Part shown: piece by piece, positions 45,870 to 53,904 of the stretch
How positions within the stretch are numbered: the first letter of the stretch is position 1
Layout of the letters: each line of letters begins with the position of its first letter
DNA from: RHKX01 sp963820055
Lineage (GTDB): Bacteria > Actinomycetota > Thermoleophilia > Solirubrobacterales > 70-9
Length of the DNA stretch: 64,000 nt
Direction of reading: 5' to 3'
Assembly (NCBI GenBank): GCA_963820055.1
Contig: CAWFYJ010000004.1
Coordinates: forward strand, 434,001 to 498,000
Position numbers and translations under genes: made by a program
Notes under the pieces: generated by a model
The model's input: only the letters and a program-made list of their open reading frames with translations
Database searches by the model: none
What the model was told of the DNA's origin: nothing

Positions 45870-46597
45870 GCGGTCACCTCCTCTCGCGCGTTCAGCGCAT
45901 TCGTCAGGTTCTGTGTGGCTTCGTCGAGGTGGCGGCGGAAGAGCACGTCGGCGCTGTCGGGATCGCCGCCCCGGAGTGCGTCGAGCAGCTCCCGATGCTC
46001 GGCGGCGACGTCCGCGGGCCGGTCGTAATGCGGGCGCAACTGCGCCATGCAGAGGAGGATCTCCGACTGGACGCCGGCGTAGGCGCGGCTGATCCGGTCG
46101 CTCCCGGTCGCGTCGATGATCGCCCGGTGGAAGTCCATGTCGAGGTCGACGACGGTCCTCCACGAGGCGTCGTCGCCGAGTGTGTTGAACTGCTCTACGG
46201 CCCGCTCGGCGGCGGGGATCTCCTCGCCGGCCCCGACGACGAGTCTGATCGCCTCCAGCTCGAGAGCCGTTCGCAGTGTGAAGATGTCGACGATGTCATC
46301 TGCATCGAGGACGGTCAGCTGAACCCCGCGATTCGGCGAGCGCCGCAACAGGCCCTCGTTGATGAGGATCTGCGTGGCCGCCCGGAACGTATGGCGGGCG
46401 ATCCCGAGACGATGGGAGAAATCCGTCTCGCGGAGCCTGGTGCCCGGCTCGAGCGTGCCGTCGAGAATCATCTCCCGGAGCGCGTCCGCGGCGGCGTCGA
46501 CTACCGATACGGTGCGAAGGCGGATCTCGGGTTCCGGTTCGGAGGACGGGGACTCTGGGATCGGCCGGAGGTTCGGCCCGGTGTTAGATTGTTCCAC
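45866..46597 (-). CDS. GntR-family transcriptional regulator (FadR/FCD subfamily)
   Basis: 243 aa from GTG 46597. Winged-helix region: ALREMILDGTLEPGTRLRETDFSHRLGIARHTFRAATQILINEGLL. FCD effector domain: FTLRTALELEAIRL, DLDMDFHRAIIDATG, and EHRELLDALRGGDPDSADVLFRRHL (metal/effector-binding Asp and His positions). The start codon lies inside a 13-bp palindrome (46588-46600) that recurs at two other promoters nearby, so this is likely the regulator's own operator. First gene of the nine-gene minus operon. The frame continues upstream to 46648, but that would place the operator inside the gene. Confidence 0.9.
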   Translation of the reverse strand: MEQSNTGPNLRPIPESPSSEPEPEIRLRTVSVVDAAADALREMILDGTLEPGTRLRETDFSHRLGIARHTFRAATQILINEGLLRRSPNRGVQLTVLDADDIVDIFTLRTALELEAIRLVVGAGEEIPAAERAVEQFNTLGDDASWRTVVDLDMDFHRAIIDATGSDRISRAYAGVQSEILLCMAQLRPHYDRPADVAAEHRELLDALRGGDPDSADVLFRRHLDEATQNLTNALNAREEVTA

Positions 46598-46600
46598 AAT
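46588..46600. promoter_or_regulatory. Putative GntR operator 1 (ATTGT-N3-ACAAT)
   Basis: ATTGTTCCACAAT, a perfect 5-bp inverted repeat with a 3-nt spacer, between the divergent regulator and aminotransferase genes. It overlaps the regulator start codon and lies 34 nt before the aminotransferase ATG. The pattern fits GntR/FCD operators. Confidence 0.65.
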
Positions 46601-46634
46601 TCGACGATAGCACAGGACGGAGAGGTGACCTGAA

Positions 46635-47993
46635 ATGACCGCTGACATCCCGATGACGAGGGTCGAGGAACTGCTCGCCCGCGAGCAGATCCGCTTTGAG
46701 GGAGCGCATCCCCGCTCGCGCGAGATCCATGACGCCGCTTCCGAGGACCTCCTCTCGGGCGTTCCGATGAACTGGATGACGCGGTGGCCGGGACGTTTCC
46801 CGGTCTACGTCCACGAGGCCCAGGGCTCGACCGTCACCGACGTCGACGGCAACAACTACGTCGACCTCTGTCTCGGCGACACCGGCGCGATGTGCGGCCA
46901 CTCGCCGCCGGCGACCGTCGCCGCCATCGGCGCTCAGCTTCAGCGGGGCGTCACCACGATGCTCCCGAGCGAGGACGCCGGGGCGGTCGGGGAGCTGATG
47001 GCCGAGCGCTTCGGCCTGCGTCATTGGCAGTTCTCGGTCTCGGCGACGGACGCGAACCGGTTCCTGATCCGCCTCTGCCGCCGCGTGACGGAGCGGTCGA
47101 AGATCCTCGTCCACAACCACTGCTACCACGGCACCGTCGACGAGACCGTCGTGATGATCGGCGCCGACGGAGAGGCTATTCCCCGCTACGGGAGCATCGG
47201 GCCGCCGGTCGATCCGGCCGAGACGACCCGGGTGGTCGAGATCAACGACCTCGGGGCGCTAGCTCGCGAGCTCGCTCACGAAGACGTCGCCTGCGTCCTC
47301 GTCGAGCCGGCGTTGACGAACATCGGCATCGTCCTGCCCGACCCCGGCTACCACGACGAGGTCCGCCGGCTGACCCGCGAGACCGGGACGCTGCTGATCA
47401 TCGACGAGACCCACACACTGAGCTGCGGCCCCGGCGGCTACACCGGGGCCTACGGCCTCGAGCCGGACGCGATGAGCATGGGCAAGCCGATCGCCGGCGG
47501 GATCCCGACCGGCGCCTACGGCCTCAGCGACGATCTCGCCGCGCGCGTCCTCGAGACCACGGTCTGGGACGCCGCCGACGTCGGCGGCGTCGGCGGGACC
47601 CTCGCCGGCAACGCGCTGCAACTCGCCGCCGTCCGCGCCACGCTTGGCGAAGTGCTTACGCCGGCGGCCTACGAGCGGATGATCGGGTTGGCGGAGCGTT
47701 ACGAGTCGGGCGTGAACGAGGCGATCGGTCGCCACGGGCTGCCCTGGAGCGCCGTCCGGCTCGGCTGCCGCGTCGAGTACATGTTCTCGGAGGCGCCGCC
47801 GCACAATGGAGCCGAGGCCGCAGAGGTGATCGGCGGGCCGGTCGACGAGCTGATGCACCTCTACATGCTCAACGAGGGGATCCTGTTCACCCCCTTCCAC
47901 ATGATGGCGCTGATCTCACCGGCGACATCGGAGGACCAGGTCGACGCGCACACCGCGGCGTTCGACCGGATCGCAGCAGAACTGGCCGGCTAG
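46635..47993 (+). CDS. Glutamate-1-semialdehyde aminomutase-like aminotransferase (class III)
   Basis: 452 aa PLP enzyme. VHEAQGSTVTDVDGNNYVDLCLGD is the typical N-terminal block; LLIIDETHTLSCGPGGY holds the PLP Asp and AMSMGKPIAGGIPTGAYG the Schiff-base Lys (about residue 284). The substrate loop reads SATDANRFLIRLCR rather than the SGTEA of standard enzymes, so the substrate probably differs from glutamate semialdehyde. GSAM itself would not be expected in this context. It starts 34 nt from operator 1, divergent to the regulator. Confidence 0.88.
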   Translation: MTADIPMTRVEELLAREQIRFEGAHPRSREIHDAASEDLLSGVPMNWMTRWPGRFPVYVHEAQGSTVTDVDGNNYVDLCLGDTGAMCGHSPPATVAAIGAQLQRGVTTMLPSEDAGAVGELMAERFGLRHWQFSVSATDANRFLIRLCRRVTERSKILVHNHCYHGTVDETVVMIGADGEAIPRYGSIGPPVDPAETTRVVEINDLGALARELAHEDVACVLVEPALTNIGIVLPDPGYHDEVRRLTRETGTLLIIDETHTLSCGPGGYTGAYGLEPDAMSMGKPIAGGIPTGAYGLSDDLAARVLETTVWDAADVGGVGGTLAGNALQLAAVRATLGEVLTPAAYERMIGLAERYESGVNEAIGRHGLPWSAVRLGCRVEYMFSEAPPHNGAEAAEVIGGPVDELMHLYMLNEGILFTPFHMMALISPATSEDQVDAHTAAFDRIAAELAG

Positions 47994-48030
47994 ACGCGAA
48001 TTTCCCCGCACCTCACCATGTTTCAGTTGG

Positions 48031-48043
48031 ATTGTTGAACAAT
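48031..48043. promoter_or_regulatory. Putative GntR operator 2
   Basis: ATTGTTGAACAAT, again ATTGT-N3-ACAAT, in the 116-nt gap upstream of the DUF839 gene. TAGTGG at 48051-48056 could be a -10 element just downstream, so a bound repressor would cover the promoter. Confidence 0.65.
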
Positions 48044-48109
48044 TCCTCCATAGTGGTTAGGATGGCCGCGCCCGATGCCGAGGGCGCAACAGCGACTAGG
48101 AGAGCAGAG

Positions 48110-49573
48110 ATGGCGAACGTTCGGAAGCCCAAGGACGGACCGATGAGCCCCGGGGGCGAATACCCGGAGCTCGCCGGCATGACCCGGCGCGAGACGCTGG
48201 CGAACGGGGCGAAGCTCGTCATCGGTGCCGGGATCGGTGCGCAGATAATGGCCGCGACCGGGGCCGACACCGCGATCGCCCGGCAGGTCAGGACGGTTGC
48301 CGCCTCGACCGCGAACAAGCCCGGTTACGGACCGCTCGTCGACAAGGGACCGTTCAAGCTCCCGGCCGGCTTCGACGTCTTCACCTTCGGCAAGGCCGGC
48401 GATCCGATGAGCGACGGCCTCAAGACCCCCAAGCACCATGACGGCTCCGCCGTCTTCCGAGCCGGCAAGGATCGGCTGACGCTGATGCGAAACCAGGAGA
48501 ACGCCGGCCACGGCAAGGCCCTGGGTAAGCACAACGCCTACGACCGGCACGCGAAGGGCGGCGTCACCGCATCGCTCTTCGACACGCAGAGCGGCACCCT
48601 GGTCGGCAGCTCCCTGGTCCTGAACGGCACCGACAACAACTGCAACGGCGGCAAGACGCCCTGGGGCACCTGGCTCTCCTGCGAGGAGTCGACGGTCGGC
48701 AAGCACAAGGGCTATGAGAAGGAGCACGGCTACGTCTTCGAGATCCCGATGAACGCGACCTCGCCGATCGACCCGAAGCCGATCAAGGCGATGGGACGCT
48801 TCGTCCACGAGGCCTGTGCCGTCGATCCGCGGACCGGCATCGTCTACATGACCGAGGACAACGGCCCCGACGGCTTCTACCGCTACATCCCCGACCATCG
48901 CGGCCAGCTCCATCGTGGCGGCAGGCTGCAGATGCTCTGCGTCAACGGTCGCTCGAAGTACGACACCGTCACCGGCCAGAAGGTCGGCAAGAAGCTGCGC
49001 TGCGAGTGGGTGACGATCGGCGACCCGGACCCCGAGGACGCCGAGCGGCACAGCACCCGCGTCTACGACCAGGGCCGGGAGAAAGGGGCCGCCCGGTTCA
49101 TGGGTCTCGAAGGTGCCTCCTGGGGCGAGGGCAGCGTCTGGTTCACGGCGAGCGAGGCCGGCGACATCTATCGCGGGCAGGTCTGGCGCTACACGCCGCA
49201 CAAGAACGTCGAGCACGGGACCCTCGAGCTGATGTTCGAGTCTTCTGACCGCTCCGTGCTCGACCAGCCGGACTCGATCTGCGTCAGCCCGCGCGGCGGC
49301 GTTCTGCTCGGCGAGGACGGCGACGGGGAGGATCTCGACGGGGGCACGAACAACCTCCGGGTCCTCACGCCGAAGGGAAAGATGGAGACGTTCGCGATCA
49401 ACACCACGCCGCTCGACCTGCACCGCTGGGAAGGCGAGAAGAAGGGATGGATCGGCCGCAGCGAGTGGTCCGGCGCCTGCTTCAGCCCCGACGGCAAATG
49501 GCTGTTCGTCCACATCCAGATCCCCGGCATCACCTACGCGATCACCGGACCTTGGGAACAGGGCTGGCTTTGA
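48110..49573 (+). CDS. Tat-exported DUF839 (PhoX-like beta-propeller) protein
   Basis: 487 aa from ATG 48110, preceded by AGGAG; an upstream in-frame ATG at 48062 is less likely because the operator lies just before it. N-terminal MTRRETLANGAKLVIGAGIG (from residue 24) has the twin-Arg pattern of a Tat signal. The mature part matches DUF839: MRNQENAGHG, GTWLSCEES, FVHEACAVDP, YMTEDNGPDGFYRYIP, EGASWGEGSVWFTAS, QPDSICVSPRGGVLLGEDG and GACFSPDGKWLFVHIQ. The family includes calcium/iron-dependent PhoX phosphatases. Phosphatase activity is inference. Overlaps the cupin gene. Confidence 0.88.
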   Translation: MANVRKPKDGPMSPGGEYPELAGMTRRETLANGAKLVIGAGIGAQIMAATGADTAIARQVRTVAASTANKPGYGPLVDKGPFKLPAGFDVFTFGKAGDPMSDGLKTPKHHDGSAVFRAGKDRLTLMRNQENAGHGKALGKHNAYDRHAKGGVTASLFDTQSGTLVGSSLVLNGTDNNCNGGKTPWGTWLSCEESTVGKHKGYEKEHGYVFEIPMNATSPIDPKPIKAMGRFVHEACAVDPRTGIVYMTEDNGPDGFYRYIPDHRGQLHRGGRLQMLCVNGRSKYDTVTGQKVGKKLRCEWVTIGDPDPEDAERHSTRVYDQGREKGAARFMGLEGASWGEGSVWFTASEAGDIYRGQVWRYTPHKNVEHGTLELMFESSDRSVLDQPDSICVSPRGGVLLGEDGDGEDLDGGTNNLRVLTPKGKMETFAINTTPLDLHRWEGEKKGWIGRSEWSGACFSPDGKWLFVHIQIPGITYAITGPWEQGWL

Positions 49574-49923
49574 GCCGACCGATCGTCGTCGCCTCGCCGG
49601 ACTCGATCGAGCTCGGCGAGGAGCCGCTCGATCCGGCGACCGTCCGCGCCGGGTCGCCGACGACCTACGAGGGGGAGATCGCCTCCGGCCCGGCCGGCGC
49701 CGGCACCCTGACGACGGGCGTCTGGCGCTGCACCCAGGGCGTCGTCACCGACGTCGAGGCGGAGGAGGCCTTCGTCGTCATCTCCGGCCGGGCGACCATC
49801 GAGTACGACGGATCGGCTCATGAGGTCGGTCCGGGAGACGTCTGCGTCCTGCCCGCCGGCGCCGAGACCGTCTGGACGATCCTCGAGACGCTGACGAAGG
49901 TCTACGTCGTCTACGCCGACTAG
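49570..49923 (+). CDS. Small cupin-domain protein
   Basis: 117 aa from a TTG overlapping the DUF839 stop (TTGA). A single cupin barrel of the DUF861/cupin_3 kind: TTGVWRCTQGVVTDVEAEEAFVVISGRATIEYDG and VGPGDVCVLPAGAETVWTILETLTKVYVVY. Such proteins act on ureidoglycine or related amino compounds or simply bind small ligands. Metal ligands are incomplete, so the role is uncertain. Its 3' end lies 4 bases before the neighbouring KBL-like gene's 3' boundary without a terminator. Confidence 0.82.
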   Translation: MSRPIVVASPDSIELGEEPLDPATVRAGSPTTYEGEIASGPAGAGTLTTGVWRCTQGVVTDVEAEEAFVVISGRATIEYDGSAHEVGPGDVCVLPAGAETVWTILETLTKVYVVYAD

Positions 49924-51110
49924 ACGAGCCCGCGGGCCGCAGCGACTTCTGCGAAGGCGGTGACGGACCGGTCGATCTGATCGTCGCTGAGCGCTGCGGA
50001 GAGCTGGACCCGGACCCTTGCGACACCCTCGGGCACGACCGGGAACCCGAACCCGATCGCGAACACGCCCCTGGCGAGGAGCTCCTCGCTCATCGCGATC
50101 GCATCTCTCGTCTCGCCGACGACGATCGGGACGATTGCGCTCTCGCCCGGCAGCGGATCGAGGCCCGCGGCGATGACCCCCGCGCGGAAGCGGGCGACGT
50201 TCTCATGTAGTCGCCGCAGGCGGGTGGGGTCGTCGCGCAAGACTGCGAGGGCGGCTCGTGCGCCACAGGCGACGGATTGAGGAAGGCCGTTGGAGAACAG
50301 CTGCGGACGCGATCGCTGCTCGAGGATCTCGCAGACCTCGGTCCCGGCGGCCACGAAGCCGCCGGCGCCGCCGCCGAGCGCCTTGCCAAGGGTTCCGGTG
50401 ACGACGTCGACCCGGTCGGCGACTCCGAAGTGCTCGGCAGTGCCCCGGCCGGTCGCCCCGAGGACGCCGAGTCCGTGTGAGTCGTCGACGATCAACGTCG
50501 CCCCGCGCGCCTCGGTCAGCTCGACGATCTCCGGGAGGGGCGCCAGATCCCCCTCCATGCTGAAGACGCCATCGGTGACGACCAGGCAGCGGTGGCCGCG
50601 GGGGACACGTTCGAGCACGCCCTCGAGTGCGGCGACGTCGGCGTGGGCGTAGACGGCCTTCCCGGCCGGGCGGGCAAGCCTGATCGCGTCGATTATCGAA
50701 GCGTGGTTGAGCTCGTCGGAGATGATCCAGGTGCGATCGCCCGACAGGGTCGTGAGCAGCGCCTGGTTCGCGTTCCAACAGGACACGAACGAGACCGCGC
50801 GTTCGGTCCCGAGAAAGCCGGCGAGATCGCGCTCGAGATCGACGTGGGGAGTGAAGAGCCCGCAGATGAATCGCACCGAGGCGGTTCCGGCTCCGTACTT
50901 CCGCAGGCCCTCGGCGGCTGCGCCGACGACGGCCGGATCGGCGGCGAGCCCCAGATAGTCGTTCGAACAGAGGCAGATCGCTTCGGTCCCGTCGGCGAAG
51001 CGGATCGACGGCCCCTGCGGGGACGCGATCTCGCGCATCGCTTTGCGGGCGCCGTCGGCATCGAGCGCCGCGAGCTCGGCGCGAAGCTCCTCGGCCAGCG
51101 CCTGACTCAT
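49920..51110 (-). CDS. kbl: Glycine C-acetyltransferase/KBL-like alpha-oxoamine synthase
   Basis: 396 aa from ATG 51110 (ATGA overlap with the upstream aminotransferase). PLP alpha-oxoamine synthase: CSNDYLGLAADP, GTASVRFICG, SDELNHASIIDAIRL, TDGVFSMEGDLAPLPEIV, VDDSHGLGVLG and GTLGKALGG with the Schiff-base Lys. RFICG and FSMEGDLAPL favour 2-amino-3-ketobutyrate CoA ligase over BioF, and no biotin genes are near. The reaction would join or cleave glycine and an acyl-CoA. No threonine dehydrogenase is adjacent, so the true substrate may be another 2-amino-3-oxoacid. Confidence 0.86.
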   Translation of the reverse strand: MSQALAEELRAELAALDADGARKAMREIASPQGPSIRFADGTEAICLCSNDYLGLAADPAVVGAAAEGLRKYGAGTASVRFICGLFTPHVDLERDLAGFLGTERAVSFVSCWNANQALLTTLSGDRTWIISDELNHASIIDAIRLARPAGKAVYAHADVAALEGVLERVPRGHRCLVVTDGVFSMEGDLAPLPEIVELTEARGATLIVDDSHGLGVLGATGRGTAEHFGVADRVDVVTGTLGKALGGGAGGFVAAGTEVCEILEQRSRPQLFSNGLPQSVACGARAALAVLRDDPTRLRRLHENVARFRAGVIAAGLDPLPGESAIVPIVVGETRDAIAMSEELLARGVFAIGFGFPVVPEGVARVRVQLSAALSDDQIDRSVTAFAEVAAARGLV

Positions 51111-52462
51111 CGCGCCGCCATGACCTCGTCGACGGCGTCGCCGACGAGGTCGAGCGCGACCGCGAGGGCGTCGGGAGGCATCAGCAACGACGGCTGGAGA
51201 TTGAGCGAGGTCGTGCTCGAGTCGGCCAGCACCCCGCGCCGCAGTGCCGCCGAGGCAACGGCGTCCTGCGTCCCCGGATCGCGCTCCTTGCTGAGTGGAT
51301 CGCGAACGAACTCGAGCGCCAGGAAGCAGCCGATCGCGCGGACGTCGCCGATCGCCTCGTACCGGTCCCCGAGGACGCCGAGCCGCTCCGCCGCCAGGGA
51401 CTCGAGCGCGGCGACGTTGCCGAGCACGTCCTCGCACGCGTAGGCGTCGAGGGTCGCGAGGGCGGCGGCGACCGACCCGGGCAGCCAGGACCAGGTCGAG
51501 CCGGTGCTGAGGTCCTCGACCTCGCCGAGCACCCGATCGCTGCCGAGCACCGCGCCGATCGGCATCACGCCGCCGCCCAGCGCCTTGCCCATGCAGATCA
51601 GGTCCGGCTCGACGCCCCAGCGATCGACGGCGAGCATGCGCCCGCTCCGGCCCATACCGGTCTTGACCTCGTCGGCGCAGAGCAGCCAGCCGTGCTCGTC
51701 GCAGAGCCGCGTCAGGGCCGGCCAGAAGGCGTCCGGAGGGGCGATGCATCCACCGGAGCCGAGCACCGGCTCGATGACGACGCCGGCGACGAGACCGGGA
51801 TCGACGAGGTGGAAGAGAAGCTCGTCGCGGATGTAGTCGACGGTCGAGTCGCCGCTGCCACCGGGGCGGGGTGACGAGAACGGCGTCCGGTAGGGATTCG
51901 GGTAGGGGACGTGGACGAAGCCCATGCCGAGGGCGCGATCGCCGGCGCTGATCTCGTGGATCTCGGCGCCGAGCGTCGCCGTTGCGGTCGACTCACCGTG
52001 GTAGCTGCCGTGAAAGGCGAGAACGAGCGGCCGGCCGGTCACCCGTCGCATCAGCCGGACCGCGGTCTCGACGGCCTCGGTTCCGTTCAGGGCGATGTCG
52101 ACGCGATCGATCGATCTGGGAGCGAGATCGACGAGGCGGCGCGCGAGTTCGAACAGGTCGGGCGTCGCCAGCGCGTGGCTGTCCTCGTTTCCGAAGCGAC
52201 GGATCGCCTCCACGGCCGGATCGATCAGGTCCGAGCGACAGGCGCCGATCGGAACCGACGCCGACGCCGACGCGAGGTCGAGGAAGACGTTGCCGTCCAC
52301 ATCGGTCGCCGTGTATCCGGACTTGCTCTCGAGCACGAGTGGCTCGAGGCCATCAACGAGCCCGCGGTAGAGGAACGGCGAGCCGGACTCGAGGATCTCC
52401 CGCGAACGAGGACCGGGGAGCTCGCCGGCGACGTGCGGTATGACGGGGACGTCGTCAGGCAT
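51107..52462 (-). CDS. Class III aminotransferase
   Basis: 451 aa from ATG 52462. KSGYTATDVDGNVFLDLAS, ALNGTEAVETAVRLMRR, FHGSYHGESTATATLG, LLCADEVKTGMGRSG (PLP Asp) and DLICMGKALGGGVMPIGAVLG (Lys) are typical of 4-aminobutyrate/ornithine-type transaminases. It is translationally coupled to the KBL-like gene. Its promoter region carries a GntR-type operator at 52509, shared with the divergent AEC transporter. A longer frame to 52582 runs through the operator and was rejected. Confidence 0.9.
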   Translation of the reverse strand: MPDDVPVIPHVAGELPGPRSREILESGSPFLYRGLVDGLEPLVLESKSGYTATDVDGNVFLDLASASASVPIGACRSDLIDPAVEAIRRFGNEDSHALATPDLFELARRLVDLAPRSIDRVDIALNGTEAVETAVRLMRRVTGRPLVLAFHGSYHGESTATATLGAEIHEISAGDRALGMGFVHVPYPNPYRTPFSSPRPGGSGDSTVDYIRDELLFHLVDPGLVAGVVIEPVLGSGGCIAPPDAFWPALTRLCDEHGWLLCADEVKTGMGRSGRMLAVDRWGVEPDLICMGKALGGGVMPIGAVLGSDRVLGEVEDLSTGSTWSWLPGSVAAALATLDAYACEDVLGNVAALESLAAERLGVLGDRYEAIGDVRAIGCFLALEFVRDPLSKERDPGTQDAVASAALRRGVLADSSTTSLNLQPSLLMPPDALAVALDLVGDAVDEVMAAR

Positions 52463-52508
52463 CGGTTCGATCAGTATCCACGGCGGCTCTCGCTCACCAT
52501 AACATCTG

Positions 52509-52521
52509 ATTGTTGAACAGT
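52509..52521. promoter_or_regulatory. Putative GntR operator 3
   Basis: ATTGTTGAACAGT, one mismatch from ATTGT-N3-ACAAT and ten bases identical in series with operator 2. It lies in the 73-nt gap between divergent aminotransferase and AEC transporter genes, 15 nt before the latter's start. Confidence 0.6.
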
Positions 52522-52535
52522 TCCACGGACGATCA

Positions 52536-53453
52536 TTGATCCTCATCATCGCCGCAATCGTGGTCGCCACCGCCGTGGGCATCGGCGCCGAGCGTCGCTG
52601 GCCCGACCGGGCCGGCCAGGACTCGCGCCGGGCGCTGCTCTGGATCCTCTACCTGGTCCTGCCGCCGGTCACGTTCTTCAACCTCGCCCACGTCCACTTC
52701 GACGCCGACCTCGGCGGCGGCATCGCGCTGGCCTGGGTCGCGACGGCGCTGGCGGCCGGGGTCGCCTGGTTCGTCGGGTCGCGCCTCCTCCACCTGACCC
52801 GGCCGCAGACCGGCGCCGTCATCGCCTGCACCCTCGTCGCCAACACCGCCTACCTCGGCTACCCGGTGACGATTGCGCTGCTCGGCAGCGACCAGCTCGG
52901 CGAAGCGGTCGCCTACGACGTCGCCGTCGGCGCGCCGGCGCTGCTGATCGGCGCGTTCTCGGCCGGCGCCGCGTTCGGGACGAAGGCCGGCGAGGGCGCC
53001 AAGCAGCGCACCGGCGCCTTCTTCGCCCGCAACATGCCGCTCTATGCCGCGGTCCTCGCTCTCATCGCTCCCGCTTCGCTCGCACCCGACGTCCTCGTCG
53101 ACATCTCCCGGATCGTCGTCGTCGCGATCCTGCCGGTCGGCTTCTTCGCCGTCGGCGCGGCGCTGATGGAGGACGCCGGCCCGGCGGGACTCCGGATGCC
53201 GCCGGAGATCAGCCGGCCGACCGTCCTCGTCTTCGCGACGAAGCTGATCATCCTTCCCGTCGCGCTCTACCTGCTGGCGCTGCCGCTGATCGACCTTCCC
53301 GACACCTACCTGCTGATGGCGGTGATGCCGAGCGGGCTCAACTCGATGATCGTCGCCCACGCCTACGGGCTCGACCTGAAGACGACCGCCGAGGCGGTCA
53401 CCTGGACGACCGCGATCGTCGTGGTGGTGGCGCTGGTCGCCAGCCTGCTCTGA
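52536..53453 (+). CDS. AEC-family (auxin efflux carrier-like) transporter
   Basis: 305 aa from TTG; about ten membrane segments. Family marks: LLWILYLVLPPVTFFNLA at the N-terminal repeat, ANTAYLGYPVTIALLG, and VMPSGLNSMIVAHAYGLD at the C-terminal repeat. Bacterial members move organic acids such as malate or malonate. Divergent from the aminotransferase across operator 3, which suggests it exports or imports a carboxylate of the same pathway. Confidence 0.87.
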   Translation: MILIIAAIVVATAVGIGAERRWPDRAGQDSRRALLWILYLVLPPVTFFNLAHVHFDADLGGGIALAWVATALAAGVAWFVGSRLLHLTRPQTGAVIACTLVANTAYLGYPVTIALLGSDQLGEAVAYDVAVGAPALLIGAFSAGAAFGTKAGEGAKQRTGAFFARNMPLYAAVLALIAPASLAPDVLVDISRIVVVAILPVGFFAVGAALMEDAGPAGLRMPPEISRPTVLVFATKLIILPVALYLLALPLIDLPDTYLLMAVMPSGLNSMIVAHAYGLDLKTTAEAVTWTTAIVVVVALVASLL

Positions 53454-53456
53454 GGC

Positions 53457-53894
53457 TCAGCCCGCGGCCGGAGGAGCCGGACGGCGGAGGATCGCGACGA
53501 GCAGGGCGAGCGGTGCGACCACGGTGAGGACGAGGAGGACGCTCTCGGCGATCGCGTCGCCGGTCGAGATCCCATCGAGGTTGAGCAGGTGGAAGATCGT
53601 GTGCGGGACCGAGAAGACGAGGAACGAGACGAGCGCGACGATCACGAGGCGCCGCTCGAGCCAGATCGCCGCCGCGGCGAGGAACACCGCCGTCGCCAGG
53701 AACAGCGACCCGACGTCGCGGACGAGATGCTCGTTGTAGGCGGGCAACGCCTCGACCCAGCCCCGCCCGAGCGGGAAGTCGTCGTAGAACGAGCGCGGGG
53801 CGAACAGCGCGTAGAAGCCATCGGTCGCCTGGATCGCGACAAGCAGCCCGAGGATCAGCCGGCTGATCTCCCGCGGCACCCCGAGCGGGCTCAT
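53457..53894 (-). CDS. Hypothetical four-helix membrane protein
   Basis: 145 aa from ATG 53894. Four hydrophobic segments: LILGLLVAIQATDGFYALF, LFLATAVFLAAAAIWL, VIVALVSFLVFSVPHTIFHL and SVLLVLTVVAPLALLVAIL. The sequence HTIFHLLNLDGISTGDAI is distinctive but I recognise no characterised family. Probably co-transcribed with the next membrane gene, which is 10 nt upstream on its strand. Confidence 0.72.
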   Translation of the reverse strand: MSPLGVPREISRLILGLLVAIQATDGFYALFAPRSFYDDFPLGRGWVEALPAYNEHLVRDVGSLFLATAVFLAAAAIWLERRLVIVALVSFLVFSVPHTIFHLLNLDGISTGDAIAESVLLVLTVVAPLALLVAILRRPAPPAAG

Positions 53895-53904
53895 CGACCC
53901 AGCC

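Noticed and set aside
49920..51110. 8-amino-7-oxononanoate synthase (BioF)
   Set aside because: Motifs RFICG and FSMEGDLAPL and the absence of any biotin gene favour a KBL-like enzyme.
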